In this document: in pieces, positions 59,301 to 64,000 of the stretch
Position numbering within the stretch: position 1 is the first letter of the stretch
Layout: each line of letters begins with the position of its first letter
Assembly (NCBI GenBank): GCA_964036195.1
Contig: OZ038453.1
Location: forward strand, 25,072,352 to 25,136,351
Reading direction: 5' to 3'
DNA length: 64,000 bases
Source of the DNA: Sphaerolaimus hirsutus
Taxonomy: Eukaryota; Nematoda; Chromadorea; Monhysterida; Sphaerolaimidae
Position numbers and translations under genes: made by a program
The notes under the pieces: generated by a model
What the model was told of the DNA's origin: nothing
The model's input: the letters and a program-made list of their open reading frames with translations, nothing else
Database searches by the model: none

Positions 59301-59723
59301 CCAACTCGGGCAGTCCAAACACAAAGGGCTATGTACCCCCCCCCGTGCGAACAGGGCAGTAGCAGTGGGACATATGTAGAGGGGGGGGAAAGACCAAAGG
59401 CCACAAATGGCTATGAATTTTGGAAAAATTGCAGGTACTTTTGTGATGGGGCTTTATGGAAATCTTTTTATTGTTTGGAGACAAAAAACTTTTGTGGGGT
59501 TCGATGAAAAACTTTCAAAACTGTGGGATCTGATGAAAAACATTCAAAATTCATGATCTGAAATTTCTTTTTGTCTATTTTGAAAACAATGGTTTTTGCT
59601 TGAAGGTTCTGCAACACCACCGAGGCCACACACCACCTGTTCCTGCGCTGTGCACACTGCGAATGCGAGGGCCACCTGACTGTATCCCCAGAGACCTGCA
59701 TGGAGCTGTGCAGGACCATGTGA
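53399..59723 (+). CDS. CARD-like / low-complexity / zinc-finger protein, with frame conflicts
   Basis: Exons: 53399-53415, 53511-53570, 53607-53823, 54073-54235, 54334-54535, 54703-54831, 54961-55346, 55441-55569, 55655-55768, 55882-55998, 56141-57475, 57642-58999, 59081-59362; probable tail exons to 59434 and 59606-59723. Exons 1-3 give a CARD-like helix pattern (SRQKLLFELITLKG followed by ELLQVFGKAFKE). Exon 5 has a GRGRGRGRGR tract. Exons 7-12 are Pro/Gln/Thr-rich with APQAPAAPQ repeats. The last ~250 residues look globular (FDALFREYEGVDPEPQKYI). Past a C9 run the frame meets TAG; the +1-shifted frame continues to Cys-x2-Cys ... Cys-x2-Cys in the tail exons. Junctions 6/7 and 11/12 also clash by phase with the best donors. 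So this is either a decaying gene or has sequence errors. CARD domains mediate inflammasome or apoptosis signalling; the role here is unknown. Confidence 0.55.
53935..54655. repeat. Inverted pair of ~95-base repeats enclosing two exons
   Basis: AATAAAGCCCCTGGGGATCTTACACTTTACAT...GTGGTTTTTGCAGAGTAAAAATAACCCCCTGGGG at 53943-54022 is repeated in reverse at 54560-54640. Exons 4 and 5 of the CARD-like gene lie between. The repeat carries a ready-made TTTTTGCAG acceptor on one strand. Confidence 0.8.
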
Positions 59724-60618
59724 ATTGTACCATAGAATATGAGCTTATTTGTGTACCATAGAATATGAGCTTATTTGATGTACAGCTATATACCAAAATT
59801 GTGCACAGCTATGTGACAAGGTATCTGTAAAAAACGTGTATCTGTAAAAAATGTCCCCCTTGGGTTATCTGTACAAAAGTGTGTCAACCGCTTTATTTGT
59901 AAATATGAAAGTCAAATTCACTTTTAACATGTGGCACATGTAACTTATCGCTACACTTATTCTTTCAATGTGCCTTGACAAAACAGCATACCTCATGAGA
60001 TGGTGTTTTGAGTGAGGTATGTTTCAAAGAATGTAAAGAGAAAATATATATAAAAAACAGAAAATATAAAAAAACAATTTCATCAAATATATTTCTTCAC
60101 AAAAATACAAAAATACAAAAAAACATTGGCACCTTTTATTTATTTTTCACAAAAATACAAAAATACCAAAAAAACAATGGCACCATTTATTTATTTTTCA
60201 CAAAAATACAAAAATACCAAAAAAACAATGGCACATTTATTTATTTTTCACAAAAATAAAAAAATACAAAAAAACATTGTATAATTTTTATTCTCGCTGA
60301 GTGAGTGAGTGAGTGAATGTAAAAGTGAGCTCAGTATAATGTGCACAGATAGTAAAAAACAAGCACATTGAGCTCACACCAAAAAAAATTAGACTAGCTA
60401 GTTGTTACTCTAGGTGTTGTTGACTTAGGTGTTGTTACTCTAGGTGTTGTTAATAGATTAGCTAGTTGTTGACTTAGGTGTTGTTACTCTAGGTGTTGTT
60501 ATTATTGTTGTTGTGATAATGGGAGGAGAAAAAATAAAAATTGTTATCTGTTAGTTGCTGCTGCTGTTTTATTGATACAAATTAAAAAATCACATTGAAA
60601 CACAATCACAGTTTATCA
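59724..60618. repeat. Intergenic tandem repeats between convergent genes
   Basis: 60080-60285 has four copies of a ~58-base unit (CACAAAAATACAAAAATACCAAAAAAACAATGGCACCATTTATTTATTTTT). 60296-60318 is GAGT repeats and 60400-60500 reiterates GTTGTTACTCTAGGTGTTGTT. No ORF is credible. This is the shared 3' region of the plus-strand CARD-like gene and the minus-strand capsid-like gene. Confidence 0.75.
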
Positions 60619-62594
60619 CTATGCATGGACTTGTTGAGTGTAAATGGTGTTGGTAGGGTCTGAAATAGTGAAATAGACGTTTGTGAAAATAACATACAAG
60701 TGTGAATATAACATGCTGTGAAAATGACACATAGTGAAAATGACATACCGATTCTCAAGAACGCGTCGTTTATTAATAATGTATATAATATCACACCACC
60801 CCGGGGTATGGGCTCCCCAAATGTCAAATTTAGAAAAGCATCACCAGTATTCAGAGCCTCCCAAGTATTGCTGAAAATGGAAAAATTACATTGAAAATGG
60901 CATTTTTAGACTCGTTTAGCTACATATAACATACCTGGTGACCTTATCATTGCACAAGCTTATACATACAAAGAATTGACATGTTGTAAACTTTATCATT
61001 GTCAACTCGTTTTGTACGGCTGTCCAGTTTTCAATTAAAGAATAACATTCTCTGAAAATGTCTGAGCTGTTTGCCATATTCCAATTGAATCGCAATGGTC
61101 TGTTTGGACATAGTCGTGAGCCAATTTGGACAGATAAGTCAGACACGTGCATTGGTATGTAGTTATGTCTAGGTTCATCTGTCGACTGGGGATTAGCAGC
61201 ATCGGTTTTAGTCATTGCAATTATTAATCCTCGAGGTAGCTTCCCCACCTACAAAAAATAAAAAATAAAAAAAATTTAAAAAATTTTTTTAAAATTTTTT
61301 TTAAAAAAACTAGCCTGGGTTCCTAGGGCAATGGGAGGCGCAGCGCGAGCTCCTTCAGTTAAAAATATCTGTATGTCATTTTCACAAGTGTTGTATGTGA
61401 TAAAACACAAATAGAAAAATGAGTAGCCAATGGTCTTTTTTTCTATTTCTGTTTTAATCTTCAAACAATTGTGAAATAGACACCTGGCCCACATTGTACT
61501 GTCTGAAGGAGTGGTAAATTCCATGTGTCTTAACACGATCAGCCAATGCAACAGATAGTGATGTCACCTATGTATAGGGTGTTAAAATCACATGTAGTGT
61601 GTTAAAATCACATGTAGTGTGTTAAAATCACATGTAGTGTGTTTAAATCACATATAGTGTGAAAATCACATACCGGGTGTATTTTACGCACAGACAACTC
61701 AATATTGTCAAATTTGATTTTCAGCTTTCCAACGTATTCCTTTGGTAGGCTAAACGATTCAAACATGAGACTGTCGGGTACTCGTCTAAGTACAATTGTC
61801 AATTGCATTGACGAATGCCAAGGCTTGGACTGTTCGCCAAAGTCCAGAGCCAATCTTCCATAGAACTCTTGAGTGAGAAAGACCGGTTCAGATCTTTTTT
61901 TAAAGTATCCGGTTGCACCACTTTGAATGTCTGGTGCTTCTTCGTCCTTGAGTTCCACCCAGCCGCTGGCTGCTAGTTGTGTTCGTCTATACACGCCACT
62001 TGTTTGTAGTACCTTCTTTATATATGCCTTTTTGCTGTAATTTGACTCTCGACACAGCAACAATGAATTGTGGAATATCTCTATTCCGTCCCAAATGCTT
62101 TCTAGTGGGTTTGGCACATATGCAACTTGATCCTTAAGCGACACAGGAGCTGCAGCATTAAAGATGTTTCCGACGGGATATTCTTTTTTTATCTCATGCC
62201 CATCGATTGTAACAACGCGCATCACCAAATGTAAATGTAGCGATGAGAAGTCCAATAGACCCGTACTGGCCGCAACAGTTGTGAACACGTCTTTGTATGG
62301 TGTTGAGCAATAGTAATCATGCATAAATTAAAACAAAAAACAATAATAATCTTACATGGTGATGTTTCATTGCCATCGCTTATTAGAAGCAGTTGTTCAC
62401 GATCACAGTGGCTCACATATGCTTGTGTCGGGGGTAATGCATCTAAATAGGGTGTGCCTTTTGTATATATGGCTTCAATTACACATGCATATCTTACCTG
62501 GTCGGAATTCTGGTGGACATGGTAGCAGGTGCGATCCACTGTCCAAAAGTTTCTTTCTTGGGCTCAATATACGTGCAGGATGATTGGAAGACAT
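60619..62594 (-). CDS. Major-capsid-like protein, 'F54H12.2-like' family (498 aa, 8 exons)
   Basis: Exons: 62498-62594, 62356-62457, 61674-62290, 61484-61567, 61315-61434, 60935-61248, 60749-60870, 60619-60659. Introns are 40, 65, 106, 49, 66, 64 and 89 bases. Every junction is in phase and the total is 499 codons. Landmarks match the family annotated in animal genomes as F54H12.2-like, which I know as a Polinton/virophage-type double-jelly-roll capsid: LHLHLVMRVVTIDG near the N-terminal strand pair, GRLALDFGEQ mid-protein, VGKLPRGLII at the second jelly roll, FLNLTFGEPIPRGGVILY near the end, and a short ILE/RID-type tail. Length also fits (about 450-520). Intron 5 uses a GC donor (AG|GCTAG). 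Exon 5 has no obvious match in the family and is the least certain. No stop or frameshift is seen, so the gene looks intact. Its product would build an icosahedral capsid. Confidence 0.8.
61576..61672. repeat. 21-base tandem repeat filling intron 3 of the capsid-like gene
   Basis: Five copies of GTGTTAAAATCACATGTAGT(G). The last copy includes the splice donor (GTATGTGATTTT on the minus strand), so the intron appears to have grown by duplication from its 5' splice site. Confidence 0.85.
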
Positions 62595-62775
62595 GATGTA
62601 AGCTAGTGCTGATGAACCATATGTATAATGACACGATATGTAAAAGCGACACAATATTGCATATATCGAAACATATGCATGTGTATTGTACTACACACAA
62701 ACAAGTACGCATTGGACTGTATCAAGAAAATGATTTTATTGAATTAATGCAACAGTAGCAAAGACACAACAATCA

Positions 62776-63330
62776 CTATAGCCACTCGGAAGAAACAGAA
62801 ATTCCAGCCGTGGAACTGTTTGATTTTGCATTCGCAGCATTGCTTGGTGGCTGAACAAACTGTATACTCTCTTGTGATTTCTTTTTCTTTCCTCCCTTTG
62901 CTGCTACTGGCACAGTGCCAATATTGCTTTCTAATGGTGGTTTTTGTGAGTGCAATTCTCCCTGTGGCGCTGCAGGTTCGCCTGTTGTGTGCGTAAACTG
63001 TTCCTGCTGTTGTTGCATGTTCACATCAGACGTATCTTGCACATTTGGCGTTATTAGTTTTTGTGAAGACAGCTCCGATAACATAGCAGACGACCATTTG
63101 TCGCGGTTTGTGGCTTCCAAAACACCAGCATTTTGATCAAGTTGTTGTGCCCAGTATTGTCGTGTAAATATTTCATCTGGCACATTGGCCATAGTATCAT
63201 ACCAGTGTGTACCACGTGGTGCAAACTGTAAATATGAGTTGCAGCTGGTTGTTTGATTTCGAGCTGAAGATAGAAAATTCGCTGATGACTGATATAGTGG
63301 CTTTGAACGACGAGATTGCCGATTAGCCAT
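62776..63330 (-). CDS. Small basic/low-complexity protein within the capsid block (184 aa)
   Basis: A single-exon ORF from ATG at 63330 to TAG. The N-terminal 90 residues look globular and basic (MANRQSRRSKPLYQ), with a Tyr/Trp-rich patch (RGTHWYDTMANVPDEIFTRQ). The C-terminal half is Gln/Ser/Pro-rich with a Lys cluster (GGKKKKS). I do not recognise it. It is packed between the major-capsid-like gene (181 bases away) and the penton-like gene (109 bases away) on the same strand, so a virion or DNA-packaging accessory role is inferred from position only. The absence of introns sets it apart from its neighbours. Confidence 0.55.
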   Translation of the reverse strand: MANRQSRRSKPLYQSSANFLSSARNQTTSCNSYLQFAPRGTHWYDTMANVPDEIFTRQYWAQQLDQNAGVLEATNRDKWSSAMLSELSSQKLITPNVQDTSDVNMQQQQEQFTHTTGEPAAPQGELHSQKPPLESNIGTVPVAAKGGKKKKSQESIQFVQPPSNAANAKSNSSTAGISVSSEWL

Positions 63331-63439
63331 TTTGAGTCGCCCACAACAATAGAATAGTCAAATAATCACTGCAAAAGTTTTGTTTTTGTTTATTCATACA
63401 ACAACCGATAAAGTAATAAAGAGATGAATGAATCGTAGA

Positions 63440-64000
63440 TCAAATCCAATCGGCATCGACTCCGCCTTCTGCATTTGAATTCGTCAATGCACATTTTGCA
63501 AACACAATTCCATTCGCACGCATCGGTTTGCCCCAATGGTTGAAAAGAGCTATTTTCAGCCCTTTTTCGCATCCACTTGTCGGTGTCTGTGGTGGTGGTG
63601 TTGTTTATATAGTATGTGTGTACATGTGTGCATGTGGCTACACAAGTATATATTACCTGTTTCAGTGGTACAAAGTGCGGCGACGTTGGTTCATATACAT
63701 AATTGCGCCGTGAAAACTGCCACGCAGCTGAACCGCTGTCGGGCGAGTGTAGTGCCGCTTTCCATGTAAACACAGCCAATATTGGCTTTTCCTCAGATTG
63801 AAATACGGTACATGTTGGGTCCACGCTATCACATCGAACTTGTACTTGTCGACGTAAATCCAGCTGATGGGGAACCGTGGCATATGTTCGCATTCTACTG
63901 ATCATATATCCGCGTTGCCTATTGTTGACATCTTGCCAATCAATTTGATTTGCACGTATATGTGACACACTGACAAAGCCTAGTTCCCATGCCAAGTGCT
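63440..64000 (-). CDS. Penton/minor-capsid-like protein (C-terminal part, runs off the window)
   Basis: Two exons are visible: 63657 to beyond 64000, and 63440-63586, with a 70-base GT-AG intron in phase 0. The upstream exon opens at the window edge with WELGFVSVSHIR, matching the WE(V/L)GL(V)xI start seen in Polinton/adintovirus penton-like single-jelly-roll proteins. It continues with VQVRCDSVDP and PHFVPLK, which fit the later strands of that family (typical CDxV and PHYVPV). The last exon, in a frame not used by the longest ORF there, gives GLKIALFNHWGKPMRANGIV and ends TGA, fitting the family's C-terminal strand pattern. The N-terminal part lies past 64 kb. In these elements the penton gene usually neighbours the major capsid gene, as here. 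Confidence 0.65.

Noticed and set aside
63390-63586. Cys/Arg-rich reading of the last penton-like exon
   Set aside because: The longest ORF frame does not fit the splice phase; the alternative frame joins in phase 0 and matches the family pattern.

Overview
The window is eukaryotic and most likely from an invertebrate animal; I cannot name a species. The evidence is multi-exon genes with GT-AG introns, LDL-receptor class A repeats joined by Thr-rich linkers, a probable Trunk/Noggin-like cystine-knot exon, a CARD-like death-fold module, and a very large load of short inverted-repeat transposons. One 200-base assembly gap (N) lies at 11061-11260. Most genes here have introns of only 36-130 bases, so plain ORFs miss most of the coding sequence. 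The gene models below were built by hand from splice sites and reading-frame phase.

Region 1 (0-25 kb) is repeat-dominated. A minus-strand extracellular protein locus (Cys-rich module, Thr-rich linkers, LDLa domains) is present in two tandem copies. Copy A spans about 6.6-10.8 kb. Copy B spans about 16.0-24.4 kb and is expanded by nested insertions. Region 2 (25-38 kb) is nearly gene-free apart from one conserved cystine-knot-like exon at 32.3 kb.

Region 3 (39-64 kb, running off the end) is the most unusual part. It holds an intron-rich set of genes: a small secreted Cys-rich protein (39.0-39.7 kb, minus); a zinc-ribbon protein with a transposon forming most of one intron (44.4-46.3 kb, minus); a signal peptide/25-residue-repeat coiled-coil/transmembrane protein (49.2-52.6 kb, minus); a CARD-like/low-complexity/zinc-finger protein (53.4-59.7 kb, plus); and a capsid block (minus). 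The capsid block is a double-jelly-roll major-capsid-like protein of the type annotated as 'F54H12.2-like' in animal genomes (60.6-62.6 kb), a small basic protein (62.8-63.3 kb) and a penton/minor-capsid-like protein (63.4 kb to past the end). The capsid pair points to an integrated Polinton/Maverick- or adintovirus-like element. No polymerase, integrase, ATPase or protease is visible here, so the element may continue beyond 64 kb or may be partly domesticated.

The other striking signal is a set of non-autonomous DNA transposons whose arms are built almost wholly from one short reiterated 'word' (for example GCGCCATGGCGC, AAGTGTA, TTTTCCG, GGCGGTGACA). At least seven have flanking 8-bp target-site duplications, as in hAT elements. 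Copies sharing the same ends carry different words, each used uniformly through the copy. A parallel TA-flanked group with TACCGTA ends behaves the same way.
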